Below, one piece after another: positions 52,324-61,141 of a stretch of 64,000 nt of DNA. Source of the DNA: CAYORM01 sp964406375. Lineage in GTDB: Bacteria; Pseudomonadota; Alphaproteobacteria; DSM-16000; Inquilinaceae. A program made the translations under genes and the position numbers. Numbering within the stretch: position 1 is the stretch's first letter; each line of letters opens with the position of its first letter. The DNA lies in contig CAYORM010000005.1 in NCBI GenBank assembly GCA_964406375.1, forward strand, positions 1 to 64,000. The letters are read 5' to 3'. Below the pieces are notes generated by a model. That model was not told where the DNA came from, ran no database searches, and saw only the letters and a list, made by a program, of their open reading frames with translations.

Positions 52324-54837
52324 ATGACCCCCGCCGATCGTCCCCGGTTCACGGCCGTGCTGGGGCCCACCAACACCGGAAAGACCCATCTCGCGGTCGA
52401 GCGCATGCTGGGCCATGCCTCCGGCATGATCGGCTTCCCCCTCAGGCTGCTGGCGCGGGAAAACTACGAGCGGATCGTGGCAGCCAAGGGGCGAGACCGG
52501 GTAGCGCTGGTGACCGGCGAGGAGCGGATCGTGCCGCCCGGCGCCCGCTGGTTCGTCTGCACCGTCGAGAGCATGCCGGTCGAACGCAGTGTCGCCTTCG
52601 TCGCGGTCGACGAGATCCAGCTCTGCGCCGACCCCGAGCGCGGGCATATCTTCACCCATCGCCTGCTGCATGTCCGCGGCACGGAGGAGACGATGGTGAT
52701 GGGGGCGGAAACGATCCGCCCGCTGATCCGCAAGCTGGTGCCGGATGCGGTGTTCGTCAGCCGCCCCCGCCTCTCCGAGCTGCGCTATGCCGGGCCGCGC
52801 AAGCTGACACGGCTGCCGGCACGCAGCGCCGTCGTCGCCTTCTCCGCCGCCGATGTCTATGCGATCGCCGAGCTGATCCGGCGCCAGCGCGGCGGCACCG
52901 CCGTTGTGCTGGGGGCGCTGTCGCCGCGCACCCGCAACGCCCAGATGGCGATGTATCAGGCGGGCGAGGTCGACTATCTGGTCGCGACCGACGCGATCGG
53001 CATGGGCCTCAACATGGATGTCGACCATGTCGCCTTCGCGCGGCTGACCAAGTTCGACGGGCGCAGCCCGCGGCGCCTGTTCGCCACCGAGATCGCGCAG
53101 ATCGCCGGTCGCGCCGGCCGCCATACCCGCGAGGGAACCTTCGGCACGACGGATGAGGCGGGACCGCTCGATCCCGAGACGGTGGAGCGGGTCGAGAACC
53201 ACCGTTTCGACGCGCTGAAGACGCTGCGCTGGCGCAACGCCGATCTCGACTTCCGCGCGCCGCTGCCGCTGCTGCGCAGCCTCGAGGCGCAGCCGCCCTC
53301 GCCGGTCCTGCGTCGCACCGGTGACGCCGACGACCACCGTTCGCTCGCCACGCTCATCCGCGACGACTCGCTCGCCTCGCTCGCCCGCGGGCCCGAGCGC
53401 GTGCGCCTGCTGTGGGAGGTCTGCCAGATCCCCGACTTCCGCAAGGTGCTGAGCGAGGCGCATACCCGGCTGCAGGCGCAGATCTTCCGCCAGCTTGCTG
53501 CGCCCGGCGGCTCGGGGCGCCTCGACACCGACTGGGTGGCGCGCCAGGTCGCGCGCCTCGACCGCACCGAAGGGGACATCGACACGCTGGTCGGCCGCAT
53601 CGCCCATGTGCGGACCTGGACCTATATCGCCCACCGCGCCGACTGGGTCGGCGATCCCGCCCATTGGCAGGCCCGCACCCGCGCGATCGAGGATGCGCTG
53701 TCGGACGCCCTGCATGACCGGCTGACCCAGCGATTCGTCGACCGGCGCACGACCCTGCTGCGCCGCGCCCGGCTGGGACGGGAGGATGCGCCGCTGGCCG
53801 CGGTCGATGCAGGTGGCAGGGTGATGCTCGATGGCGAACCGGTCGGATCCGTCCGCGGGCTCAGCTTCGTGCCGGACGACACGCAGGACCGCGAGGAGGC
53901 CCGAACCATCGAGAGCCTGGTGCGGCGGGCGGTCGAGGAGGCGGTCGAGCGCCGGGCGCGCCAGATCGAGTCGGCAGAAGACACGGCCTTCGCGCTCGAG
54001 ATGCCGCCGCCGGCCGGCATGCGCGGACGCCCGGCCATCACCTGGCAGGGTGAGACGATCGCCACGCTCGGCCGCGGCACCGACCCGCTGCGTCCGGCGG
54101 TGCGGCTTCCGGGGACGACACCGCTGCCGGCACCGCTGCGCCGGACGGTGCAGCAGCGCCTGTCGCGCTGGATCGCGGCGCATCTCGATCACGGGCTCGA
54201 CGCCCTTGCCCGGCTGCGCGACGACCCGCCGGAGGGGGCGGCGCGCGGGATCGCCTTCCAGCTCGTCGAGCGGCTCGGCGTCGTGCCGCGCGCTGCGCTG
54301 GAGACCCCGGTCGAGGGGCTGAGCGCGGCCGATCGGCGTGCCCTCGGCCGGGCCGGCATCCGCATCGGCCGTGATCACGTCTTCCTTCCGGCGCTTCTCC
54401 GGCCGCGGCCACTCGCGCTGCGTGCGCTGCTGCTGGCGGTTGCAGGCGGCACCGCGCCGCCGGACCTGCCGCCGCCGGCCGCCGTCTCGATCCCGGCACC
54501 ACCCGCGGGCACGCGGCCGACGCTCGACGCACTCGGCTTCGTCACTGCGGGCCCCTTCGCCATCCGGCTCGACCGGCTCGAAGCGCTGCACGCCGCGGCC
54601 GCCGCGCGCCTGCGCGACGGCCCGCTCGCCGCCGATCCGGCGCTCGCCCGGCTGATCGGAGCCAGCCCCTCGGCCCTGCCCGGCATCCTTTCGGCGCTCG
54701 GCTATCGCGCCCGCACCGACGCGGAGGGCCGCATCACCTATGCCCGGGCGAAGCCGCCCCGCAGCAGCCGGGGGCAGCGTCGCGCCGTCGCCGATCCCGA
54801 CAGCCCCTTCGCCGCGCTCGCGGCGCTGCGCGGCTGA
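52324..54837 (+). CDS. Suv3-like DEAD/DEAH-box RNA/DNA helicase
   Basis: An 837-residue SF2 helicase related to mitochondrial SUV3, common in alphaproteobacteria. Motif I is LGPTNTGKTHLAVERML, Ia/Ib near FPLRLLARENYERI, motif II VDEIQLCADPERGHIF, motif VI QIAGRAGRHTREGTFG. SUV3 C-terminal helical region follows to ~470, then a long alphaproteobacterial extension ending in a basic tail. It would act in RNA turnover with PNPase-type nucleases. ATG 52324 is where the helicase domain starts; an earlier in-frame start at 52201 lacks support. hslR follows by eight bases. Confidence 0.93.
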   Translation: MTPADRPRFTAVLGPTNTGKTHLAVERMLGHASGMIGFPLRLLARENYERIVAAKGRDRVALVTGEERIVPPGARWFVCTVESMPVERSVAFVAVDEIQLCADPERGHIFTHRLLHVRGTEETMVMGAETIRPLIRKLVPDAVFVSRPRLSELRYAGPRKLTRLPARSAVVAFSAADVYAIAELIRRQRGGTAVVLGALSPRTRNAQMAMYQAGEVDYLVATDAIGMGLNMDVDHVAFARLTKFDGRSPRRLFATEIAQIAGRAGRHTREGTFGTTDEAGPLDPETVERVENHRFDALKTLRWRNADLDFRAPLPLLRSLEAQPPSPVLRRTGDADDHRSLATLIRDDSLASLARGPERVRLLWEVCQIPDFRKVLSEAHTRLQAQIFRQLAAPGGSGRLDTDWVARQVARLDRTEGDIDTLVGRIAHVRTWTYIAHRADWVGDPAHWQARTRAIEDALSDALHDRLTQRFVDRRTTLLRRARLGREDAPLAAVDAGGRVMLDGEPVGSVRGLSFVPDDTQDREEARTIESLVRRAVEEAVERRARQIESAEDTAFALEMPPPAGMRGRPAITWQGETIATLGRGTDPLRPAVRLPGTTPLPAPLRRTVQQRLSRWIAAHLDHGLDALARLRDDPPEGAARGIAFQLVERLGVVPRAALETPVEGLSAADRRALGRAGIRIGRDHVFLPALLRPRPLALRALLLAVAGGTAPPDLPPPAAVSIPAPPAGTRPTLDALGFVTAGPFAIRLDRLEALHAAAAARLRDGPLAADPALARLIGASPSALPGILSALGYRARTDAEGRITYARAKPPRSSRGQRRAVADPDSPFAALAALRG

Positions 54838-54845
54838 GGGCGGCG

Positions 54846-55169
54846 GTGGCGCGCGCGCTCTCCGAGGCGCCGGCGCAGGCGGCGCAGCGCCTCGACCGAT
54901 GGCTGTTCTTCGCCCGTTTCTTCCGATCGCGCAGCCTCGCCGCCGCGGCCTGCACGGCGGGCGGGGTGCGGGTCGACGGCGTACCAGCGGCGAAACCGCA
55001 CACCCCGCTGAGGCCCGGACAGGTGGTGACCTTCGTCCAGGGTCGCCATATCCGTGTGATAGAAGTCCAGGCCCTGGCCTCGCGCCGCGGCCCGGCGCCG
55101 GAGGCGCGGCTGCTCTATCGCGACCTCGCCCCGCCCACGCCGGCGACAGCGCTGCCGCGCACGCCCTGA
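54846..55169 (+). CDS. S4-domain RNA-binding protein, Hsp15 (HslR) type
   Basis: A 107-residue S4-domain protein: QRLDRWLFFARFFRSRSLAAAACTAGGVRVDG is the S4 RNA-binding fold (seen here as one region, residues ~13-44) and KPHTPLRPGQVVTF completes it. E. coli Hsp15 rescues stalled 50S subunits and is heat-inducible. Start is GTG 54846. It is eight bases after the helicase stop and ~100 bp upstream of fdxA. Confidence 0.9.
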   Translation: MARALSEAPAQAAQRLDRWLFFARFFRSRSLAAAACTAGGVRVDGVPAAKPHTPLRPGQVVTFVQGRHIRVIEVQALASRRGPAPEARLLYRDLAPPTPATALPRTP

Positions 55170-55270
55170 ATGCCGGCCGCCGATGCGCCGCGGCCTTGCC
55201 GCGCCCGGCATTCGGTGGCAGACGACGGGCCGGCCCGCCGCGCGGAAGGGCCGCGAGCAAGGAGATCGCG

Positions 55271-55606
55271 ATGACCTATGTCGTCACCGAGGCGTGCATC
55301 CGCTGCAAATACACGGACTGCGTCGAGGTGTGCCCCGTCGACTGTTTCTACGAGGGCGAGAACATGCTGGTCATCCACCCGGACGAGTGCATCGATTGCG
55401 GCGTCTGCGAGCCGGAATGTCCGGCCGATGCGATCAAGCCCGACACCGAGCCCGGCATCCTCGAACGGTGGGGTGAGCTCAACCGCGAATACGCCTCCAT
55501 CTGGCCGAACATCACCCGGCGGAAGGACCCGCCGGCGGATGCCGATGCCATGAAGGACGTGCCGGAGAAGTTCGAGAAATACTTCTCGCCGAATCCCGGC
55601 GGCTGA
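55271..55606 (+). CDS. fdxA: 7Fe ferredoxin FdxA
   Basis: A 111-residue ferredoxin with [3Fe-4S] and [4Fe-4S] clusters. The cysteine pattern EACIRCKYTDCVEVCPVDC and ECIDCGVCEPECPADAI matches Azotobacter-type FdI/FdxA, and the C-terminal helix WGELNREYASIWPNI is characteristic. Low-potential electron carrier in the cytoplasm. AAGGAG is six bases before ATG 55271. In many alphaproteobacteria this gene precedes carD, as here. Confidence 0.97.
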   Translation: MTYVVTEACIRCKYTDCVEVCPVDCFYEGENMLVIHPDECIDCGVCEPECPADAIKPDTEPGILERWGELNREYASIWPNITRRKDPPADADAMKDVPEKFEKYFSPNPGG

Positions 55607-55938
55607 CGGAGAGGGCGCCGCGTCATCGGGTGTGATCCGGCTTAACTGCGCCCCAGCTCTGCAAAAAAAGCGTCATTCCCCGGGGGCGGATGGCTTCAAT
55701 GCGACCCCCCTTCCGTAGTATATTGTCTGCCGGATCCCGTCATACCGGCCGCCTATTTCGTTGCCGCGCGCGACGGGCCCGCCGCCGGACCGTGCGCACC
55801 GTCGGGCAGGATCAGTTCTGCCTGGCCGGTGATATCGCGTGACCGCCGAAGGCGCGTCGGGATGTCCGGCGACCGCCCGACCATCGGGTCGAGAGCGGGG
55901 AAGAAGACAGGAACTGACGGGACGATCCCTTGGCTGAC
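55607..55938. other. 331-bp intergenic region between fdxA and carD
   Basis: No protein-coding gene is supported here (a minus-strand open frame over it is a shadow of carD). It contains an A-tract (55662-55668), the predicted carD promoter, and a leader of ~200 bases before the carD start. No known riboswitch or hairpin family was recognised. Confidence 0.7.
55695..55724 (+). promoter_or_regulatory. Promoter of carD
   Basis: TTCAAT (55695-55700) and TATATT (55719-55724) with an 18-bp spacer. An A-tract ~30 bp upstream could act as an UP-like element. The implied 5' leader of ~200 bases is long. Confidence 0.55.
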
Positions 55939-56439
55939 ATGACGCAAGATCTGGAATACGAGGTCGGGGACCACGTTGTCTACCCGGCGCATGGCGTTGG
56001 TCGCATCGAGAGCATCGAGACGCAGAGCATCGCGGGCATGACGGTCCAGCTCTACGCGATCTCCTTCGAGAAGGAGCGGATGACGCTGAAGGTGCCGGTC
56101 GCCAAGGCGAAGAAGTCCGGCCTTCGCAAGCTCAGCTCCGCCGACCGGATCAAGACCGCCATGGAGACGCTGCGCGGCCGCAGCCGCGTGAAGCGGACGA
56201 TGTGGAGCCGCCGCGCGCAGGAATACGAGGCGAAGATCAATTCGGGCGATCCGGTCTCCATCGCCGAGGTGGTGCGCGACCTGCATCGCGCGACCGATCA
56301 GCCCGAGCAGTCCTACAGCGAGCGTCAGATTTATCAGGCCGCGCTGGAGCGGCTGGCCCGTGAGCTCGCGGCGGTGGAGAAGATCGACGAGATCCGCGCC
56401 ACCCAGCGGCTGGAAGAGGTCCTGAAGAAGGCGGCCTGA
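55939..56439 (+). CDS. carD: CarD-family transcription regulator
   Basis: A 166-residue RNA polymerase-binding regulator. The N-terminal RID (Tudor-like) domain has YEVGDHVVYPAHGVGRIESIE and MTLKVPVAKAKKSGLRKLSS; the C-terminal helical DNA-binding domain is RRAQEYEAKINSGDPVSIAEVVRDLH to the end. CarD stabilises the open complex, especially at rRNA and housekeeping promoters. ATG 55939 is preferred; TTG 55930 would add three residues. Upstream of rpoH, but in its own unit with a ~84-bp gap. Confidence 0.95.
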   Translation: MTQDLEYEVGDHVVYPAHGVGRIESIETQSIAGMTVQLYAISFEKERMTLKVPVAKAKKSGLRKLSSADRIKTAMETLRGRSRVKRTMWSRRAQEYEAKINSGDPVSIAEVVRDLHRATDQPEQSYSERQIYQAALERLARELAAVEKIDEIRATQRLEEVLKKAA

Positions 56440-56472
56440 TCGCGTTCTTCGGGTCCGCGTGACCCGGATGAG

Positions 56473-56517
56473 CCGCCCGCGCGTATATAGATCGATAGAT
56501 CGTCATACGGCGGGCGG
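56473..56517 (+). promoter_or_regulatory. Long hairpin immediately before the rpoH start codon
   Basis: CCGCCCG (56473-56479) pairs with CGGGCGG (56511-56517), then C56480-G56510, then CGTAT (56482-56486) pairs with ATACG (56505-56509). The AT-rich loop contains GATC twice around GATA, which can pair again. The right arm ends five bases before ATG 56523 and covers the only purine-rich stretch there, so ribosome access could be controlled. A TATATA at 56484-56489 could instead be a -10 box. Confidence 0.6.
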
Positions 56518-56522
56518 ATCCG

Positions 56523-57407
56523 ATGGCACAGTTCGACGACCCGGAAACCCGTAGGGCCAATCTGCGCTTCATCCGCGCGGCGATGGCGATGCCGATGCTC
56601 ACGCGTGCGCGGGAGCGTGAGCTCGCACGGCGGTGGCGCGAGGCGCGCGACGAGGCGGCGCTGCACGCGCTGACCCGTGCGCATGCCCGCCTCGTGATCG
56701 CGATCGCGGTGCGCTACCGGCATTACGGCCTCGCCTTCGGCGACCTCGTCCAGGAGGGCGGCGTCGGGCTGATGCAGGCGGCCGAGCGCTTCGAGCACAC
56801 GCGCGAGGTCCGCTTCTCCACCTACGCCACCTGGTGGATCCGCTCGGCGATCCAGGATTACGTGCTGCGCAACTGGTCGATCGTGCGCACCGGCACGACG
56901 GCGGCCCAGAAAGCGCTGTTCTTCAGCTTCCGGCGGCTTCGGGCACGCATCGAGCAGGCGGGCATACCGCTCGACGATGCGGGCCGGCAGCACATTGCGG
57001 ACACGCTCGCCGTACCGCTCGCCGATGTCGTCACCATGGAACGCCGGCTGTCCGGCAGCGACCGGTCGCTCAACGCTCCGATCGGCGAAGAGGCGGATGA
57101 GTGGCAGGACCTCTTGCCGGACACCCGTCCCTCCCCCGAGAGCGTGGTGATCGGCATGCGTGACGCCGAGACGCGGTCGCGCTGGCTCGCCGAAGCGCTC
57201 GGCGCCCTGTCGCCGCGCGAGCGCACGATCATCCACCGGCGGCGGCTGGCCGAGGACGGCAGCGGTGCGACCCTCGAGGAGCTCGGCCGGCAGCTCGGCG
57301 TCAGCAAGGAGCGGGTGCGGCAGATCGAGACGCGCGCGCTGACCAAGCTGCGGACCAGCATGATGCGCCATGTCGAGGCCGCCGAAGACCTGATCGCGCC
57401 GCCCTAA
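56523..57407 (+). CDS. rpoH: Heat-shock sigma factor RpoH (sigma-32)
   Basis: A 294-residue sigma-70-family factor for heat-shock genes. Region 2 (LVIAIAVRYRHYGLAFGDLVQEGGVGLMQA, then RFSTYATWWIRSAIQDYVLRNWSIV, written here by its core) is intact. The RpoH box, QKALFFSFRRLR, follows at ~residue 130 and separates RpoH from other sigma factors. Region 4 (LEELGRQLGVSKERVRQIETRAL) is a full helix-turn-helix. Expected control by DnaK/J and FtsH; the leader hairpin suggests translational control too. The htpG promoter in this window is a probable target. Confidence 0.95.
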   Translation: MAQFDDPETRRANLRFIRAAMAMPMLTRARERELARRWREARDEAALHALTRAHARLVIAIAVRYRHYGLAFGDLVQEGGVGLMQAAERFEHTREVRFSTYATWWIRSAIQDYVLRNWSIVRTGTTAAQKALFFSFRRLRARIEQAGIPLDDAGRQHIADTLAVPLADVVTMERRLSGSDRSLNAPIGEEADEWQDLLPDTRPSPESVVIGMRDAETRSRWLAEALGALSPRERTIIHRRRLAEDGSGATLEELGRQLGVSKERVRQIETRALTKLRTSMMRHVEAAEDLIAPP

Positions 57408-57434
57408 GGGCACGCGGGTTGAGGGTAGGCGGGC

Positions 57435-58760
57435 TCACGTCACGATCTTGGCGCGCGCGCCCGGTACCGGCGGCCGGTCCGCCGTGAAGCCGTTGAGCAG
57501 CCGCACCCGCTCCGGCTGGCCGAGATCGGGTGGCATCAGCGCCGCCAGCCCCGAGACCGGATCACCGGCCGGCGCCGCCACGATGGCGATCCGCCGCGGC
57601 GCGGCGAGCGCCAGCTCCGCCGCTGAAGGCGGTCCGACCGTCTCGAGCGCCGCCTGCATGACCGGCATCAGCCCAGAACCGGCCCGGCAGGCCAGGGCGA
57701 ACCGGTCGCGACGCTCCGGCGTCGTCTCGATGACCGCCAGCTGCGCCTCCCAGTTGCCGTTTGCGCCGCGCAGCGCCGTGGTCGCGACCGCCGCTGGGAA
57801 ACCGCCGACGGTGACGCGTTGCGCCGCGGTGATGCCGAGCCGCGGCCCCCACAGCCGCGACAGATGGATCTCGGCCGAGGGGGCCCCGGGCTGGGTGATC
57901 GCGTCATGGGCGATCGCCGCTTCGCCCGGACCGAGGGCGACGGTGCCGAGCCGGTTCGGCATCAGCGGCCAGCCGGCCGGCGCCTGCCAGCGGACAGGCC
58001 CCACCGAATCGATCACCAGACGGCCGCGCAGCGCCGGCCGACCCACCGCCTCGCCCCAGCGCAGCCCGTCGATCGCATCGAGATGCCGGTCGCGCTCACG
58101 CGTGCCGCCGGAGGCGCCTGGCAGCCGTGCCAGCCGCTCTTCCGTCCCCGGATGGCGGGGATCCGCAGCCGGCAGGCCGTCCATCGCCGCCATGCCGGCG
58201 ACCGCCACCACCATTTCGGCCAACGCCCCCGGATCCCAGCCCACCCGTCGCAGAAGCTCGAGCGCCATCGCGTCGGCCTCGAGTTCCTGCTGGCGGGTGA
58301 AAGCCAGCGCCGCGGCATCCGCCGGGACGCCGACGATGGCGGCGAGCTCATCGGTGATGCCCAACCTTGCGGCGCGCGCCGCCGCATGCCGGGCGATCAC
58401 ATGCGCCATCTCATGCGCCAGGACGGCGGCGAGACCGGCGCTGTCGGCCGCCAGCGCGACGAGACCACGGGCGATGAAAAGCCGGCCGTCAGGCAGCGCG
58501 AGCGCGTTGAAGGCCGGCGAATCGAGAATAGTCGCCGAGAACGTGCCGCCGCCGGCCGCCGCGGCCAGCCCGTCGAGCACGGTCGCGACGTGGGTGGCGA
58601 TGCGGGCATCGGCAAGCACCCCGCCATGTTCGGCGATGATCCGCCGCGCCTCGACGTCGAGCGCGTCCTGTGCCCGCGCGGCCCCCGTGACAAGTGACGT
58701 CACCGACAGGCCCAGCACTGCCCCCAGGAGTGTCCGGCGGTGGAGACAGGGGCCGGCCAT
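57435..58760 (-). CDS. M48-family zinc metalloprotease, exported
   Basis: A 441-residue protein with a signal peptide (HRRTLLGAVLGLSVTSLVTGAARAQ, possibly Tat by its RR). The zinc site is HEMAHVIARH (~residue 114) with the third ligand in ELEADAMALELL. Residues ~230-440 form an extra C-terminal domain with unknown role. Relatives such as BepA assist outer-membrane protein assembly and degrade misfolded ones in the periplasm. It is convergent to rpoH and follows the nuclease-fold gene by four bases, so these two are one operon. Confidence 0.92.
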   Translation of the reverse strand: MAGPCLHRRTLLGAVLGLSVTSLVTGAARAQDALDVEARRIIAEHGGVLADARIATHVATVLDGLAAAAGGGTFSATILDSPAFNALALPDGRLFIARGLVALAADSAGLAAVLAHEMAHVIARHAAARAARLGITDELAAIVGVPADAAALAFTRQQELEADAMALELLRRVGWDPGALAEMVVAVAGMAAMDGLPAADPRHPGTEERLARLPGASGGTRERDRHLDAIDGLRWGEAVGRPALRGRLVIDSVGPVRWQAPAGWPLMPNRLGTVALGPGEAAIAHDAITQPGAPSAEIHLSRLWGPRLGITAAQRVTVGGFPAAVATTALRGANGNWEAQLAVIETTPERRDRFALACRAGSGLMPVMQAALETVGPPSAAELALAAPRRIAIVAAPAGDPVSGLAALMPPDLGQPERVRLLNGFTADRPPVPGARAKIVT

Positions 58761-58764
58761 GCGC

Positions 58765-59682
58765 TCAGCGGCCGCCAGGGCCGAGCAGCTCGATCTGCTC
58801 CGGCACCACGAGATCCATCGCCGGCCCGTCCCGCCAGGTCAGCCACCCGCGCAACCTGACCCGCCGCCCCTCGAGGCGGGAGAGATCGACCTCGCCCTGT
58901 TCGTTCTCGAAGGCCTCCCGGTCCTCCGGCTGGATGGTGGCGGTGAAATCGGTGGCCCAGTCCGCGCCGAAATTCAGGAAGACCCGACCGGCCGCCCGCC
59001 CCACCGCCAGCACCGTCCCCTCGACGAGCTGGAAGCCGTCGAGATCGGCGTCCGACAGCCGGTCCGCCCGGCGCACCGCGTAGAAGGGATCGGCCCAGAT
59101 GCCGCGACGCGCCGCCCGCGCCGCGGCCTCGAGCGACAGGAGCACGGCCAGACCGCCGCGATTATCCGCGAAATTGGCATAGGCGCGGGCGAAGCCGGCC
59201 GCGACCATCGCGCCCTGGATCCAGACACCGTCCTCGCTGCGGACGAGATGGGCGAGCCGCCGCCCGTGGCGGTCGATCGGTGCGCCGCCATAGGCGAGCC
59301 CGACCGCGCGGCCCAGCGCCAGTGCCTCGAGCCGCGCCGCCGCCTCCTCCGACAGCGGCCAGGGAACGAAGCCGCGGCGGCCGAGCGCGCGCTTGGGGGC
59401 CTGGATGCCGACCAGCCGGACCTGGGTGCCGTCGGCGAGATCGACCGTGTCGCCGTCGATCACCGCGGCCACCCGGTCCTCACCCTCGATCAGCAGCCCG
59501 TCGGGCAGCCGGGGCAACCCCTGGCCACCCGCAAGCGGCGCGCCGTCGCCCGCCGCCTCGGCCGGCCCCTCGGCCTGCACCGCGTCATCGGCCGCCATCG
59601 CGTCCCTCCTGAACAGTGGCCGTGCCGGCCAGAGCAGGCCGGCGGCGGACATCAGCAGCAAACCCGCATCCCTGCGGCGCAT
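58765..59682 (-). CDS. Thermonuclease (SNase-like) family protein, catalytic Glu not conserved
   Basis: A 305-residue exported protein with N-terminal signal (RRRDAGLLLMSAAGLLWPAR). The SNase fold is visible in AAVIDGDTVDLADGTQVRLVGIQAPK and PIDRHGRRLAHLVR. The usual D-T-P-E of staphylococcal nuclease is replaced by IQAPK, so the catalytic Glu43 is absent, while Arg in RHGR is kept. It may bind nucleic acid without cutting or use different residues. Four bases before the M48 protease. Confidence 0.9.
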   Translation of the reverse strand: MRRRDAGLLLMSAAGLLWPARPLFRRDAMAADDAVQAEGPAEAAGDGAPLAGGQGLPRLPDGLLIEGEDRVAAVIDGDTVDLADGTQVRLVGIQAPKRALGRRGFVPWPLSEEAAARLEALALGRAVGLAYGGAPIDRHGRRLAHLVRSEDGVWIQGAMVAAGFARAYANFADNRGGLAVLLSLEAAARAARRGIWADPFYAVRRADRLSDADLDGFQLVEGTVLAVGRAAGRVFLNFGADWATDFTATIQPEDREAFENEQGEVDLSRLEGRRVRLRGWLTWRDGPAMDLVVPEQIELLGPGGR

Positions 59683-59987
59683 GACGGCCCTCCCGCCCGG
59701 CGCGACCGCCGCGGCCGGCCCACGCGTCCCATCGACGGCGTCCGGGCACGGGGCGCCGCGTCACCGATGCGAAAGCGGCTTCGCGCACGCCGGACGACCG
59801 CCTAGGATGCCCCGACCGGGGTCCACGGCGGCCATTCGTGCCACCGCGGACGGGCGGCCTCCGCTCGCCTCCCTTTAGCATCGCCGAGCCGGCTTCGCAC
59901 GCCCTCCCCCTCCCGATGAAGCGCGATCCCCGCCCGAAACCCTTCCGCCACGCCGCCTCGGCCGCACGAACCCGACCCCAGGAAGCC
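59683..59987. other. 305-bp divergent intergenic region before the proline iminopeptidase
   Basis: No gene is supported. On the + strand TTCGCG (59780-59785), a 17-bp spacer and TAGGAT (59803-59808) could be a weak promoter for pip. The pip frame is open from 59838, but those codons are low-complexity and lack a conserved start. Nothing else was recognised. Confidence 0.55.
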
Positions 59988-60926
59988 ATGTACCCGCCCA
60001 TCGAACCCTTCGCGAGCGGCTCCCTCGCCGTCGACGACCTGCACCGCCTCTATTGGGAGGAGAGCGGCCGGCCCGACGGCGTGCCGGTCGTCTTTTTGCA
60101 TGGCGGCCCCGGCGCCGGCGCCTCACCCGTACATCGCCGCTTCTTCGATCCCGCCTTCTATCGGATCGTGATCTTCGACCAGCGCGGCGCCGGCCGGTCG
60201 CGACCGCTCGGCGAGGCGCGACAGAACACCACCGCGCTCCTGGTCGAGGACATCGAGGCGATGCGGCGGCGGGCCGGGGTGGAACGCTGGCACGTCTTCG
60301 GCGGCTCCTGGGGGTCGACGCTGGCACTGGCCTATGCCCAGACCCATCCGGACCGGTGCCTGTCACTGACCCTGCGCGGGATCTTCCTGATGCAGCCGCG
60401 CGAGATCGACTGGTTCCTCGACGGGATGCGGCACATCTTTCCCGAGGCGCATCGTGATTTCATCGGCTTCCTGCCGGAAGCGGAACGGGCGACGCCGCTC
60501 GAATCCTATCACCGGCGGCTGTTCGACCCCGATCCTGCGGTGCACATGCCCGCCTGCCGCGCCTGGAGCGTCTACGAGGCGGTGTGCACGACGCTGCTGC
60601 CCAATCCGGACATCGTCGGCGCCGCGGCCGAGGACGATCACGCGCTGGGGCTGGCGCGGCTCGAGGCGCATTATTTCATGCACAACCGCTTCGATCCGCC
60701 CGACCTGCTGCTGCGGCGGGTGGACCGGCTGCGCGACATCCCCGCGACGATTGTTCAGGGGCGCTATGACATCGTCTGCCCGATCGAGACGGCCGACGCG
60801 CTGGCCCGGGCCTGGCCGGAGGCGCGCTACGTGGTGGTGCCCGATGCCGGGCATTCGGCGATGGAGCCGGGTATCCGAGCGGCGCTGGTCGAAGCGATGG
60901 AGCGGATGAAGGCCGTCACCGGCTGA
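59988..60926 (+). CDS. pip: Proline iminopeptidase
   Basis: A 312-residue alpha/beta hydrolase releasing N-terminal proline from peptides. The motifs are LHGGPGAGASPVHRRFFDP (oxyanion HGGP), IVIFDQRGAGRSRPLG, the nucleophile elbow GGSWGSTLAL, Asp in VQGRYDIVCP and His in PDAGHSAMEPG. No signal peptide. ATG 59988 with AGGAAG upstream is preferred to the open upstream frame starting at 59838. Confidence 0.95.
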   Translation: MYPPIEPFASGSLAVDDLHRLYWEESGRPDGVPVVFLHGGPGAGASPVHRRFFDPAFYRIVIFDQRGAGRSRPLGEARQNTTALLVEDIEAMRRRAGVERWHVFGGSWGSTLALAYAQTHPDRCLSLTLRGIFLMQPREIDWFLDGMRHIFPEAHRDFIGFLPEAERATPLESYHRRLFDPDPAVHMPACRAWSVYEAVCTTLLPNPDIVGAAAEDDHALGLARLEAHYFMHNRFDPPDLLLRRVDRLRDIPATIVQGRYDIVCPIETADALARAWPEARYVVVPDAGHSAMEPGIRAALVEAMERMKAVTG

Positions 60927-60985
60927 CGCGATGCGGGCACGCCGAAAGGCCGGCCCCTTCGCCCGGATCGGACGTCCAGCAGAAC

Positions 60986-61007
60986 GGCGGCAGGAGATCC
61001 TGCCGCC
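60986..61007. terminator. Bidirectional terminator hairpin between pip and rpmJ
   Basis: GGCGGCAGG and CCTGCCGCC form a perfect 9-bp stem with an AGAT loop between two convergent genes, 59 bases after the pip stop and 8 bases after the rpmJ stop. T-runs are lacking. Confidence 0.5.
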
Positions 61008-61015
61008 CGCGCGGC

Positions 61016-61141
61016 TCAGCCCTGGCGGGCCTTGAAGCGCGGATTCTCCTTGTTGATCACATAGACCCGACCCTTGCGCCGGATCACGCGGCAGGCGCGA
61101 TGGCGGGACTTGAGGGTCTTGAGCGAGTTTGCGACTTTCAT
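61016..61141 (-). CDS. rpmJ: 50S ribosomal protein L36
   Basis: A 41-residue L36 of the zinc-free type: MKVANSLKTLKSRHRACRVI, then RRKGRVYVINKENPRFKARQG; only one of the usual four zinc ligands (Cys17) is kept. This form is normal in alphaproteobacteria. ATG 61141 is chosen with GGTGAG before it; ATG 61153 would add four residues. It is a stand-alone gene. Confidence 0.96.
   Translation of the reverse strand: MKVANSLKTLKSRHRACRVIRRKGRVYVINKENPRFKARQG

Noticed and set aside
52258..55260. A 1000-codon minus-strand open frame opposite the helicase
   Set aside because: Composition is Arg/Gly/Ala/Pro-rich with no motifs, and the + strand carries a complete Suv3-like helicase, so it is a shadow.
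56473..56517. Hairpin read as a terminator of carD
   Set aside because: No T-run follows on either strand and the right arm reaches the rpoH ribosome-binding region; kept as a regulatory candidate instead.
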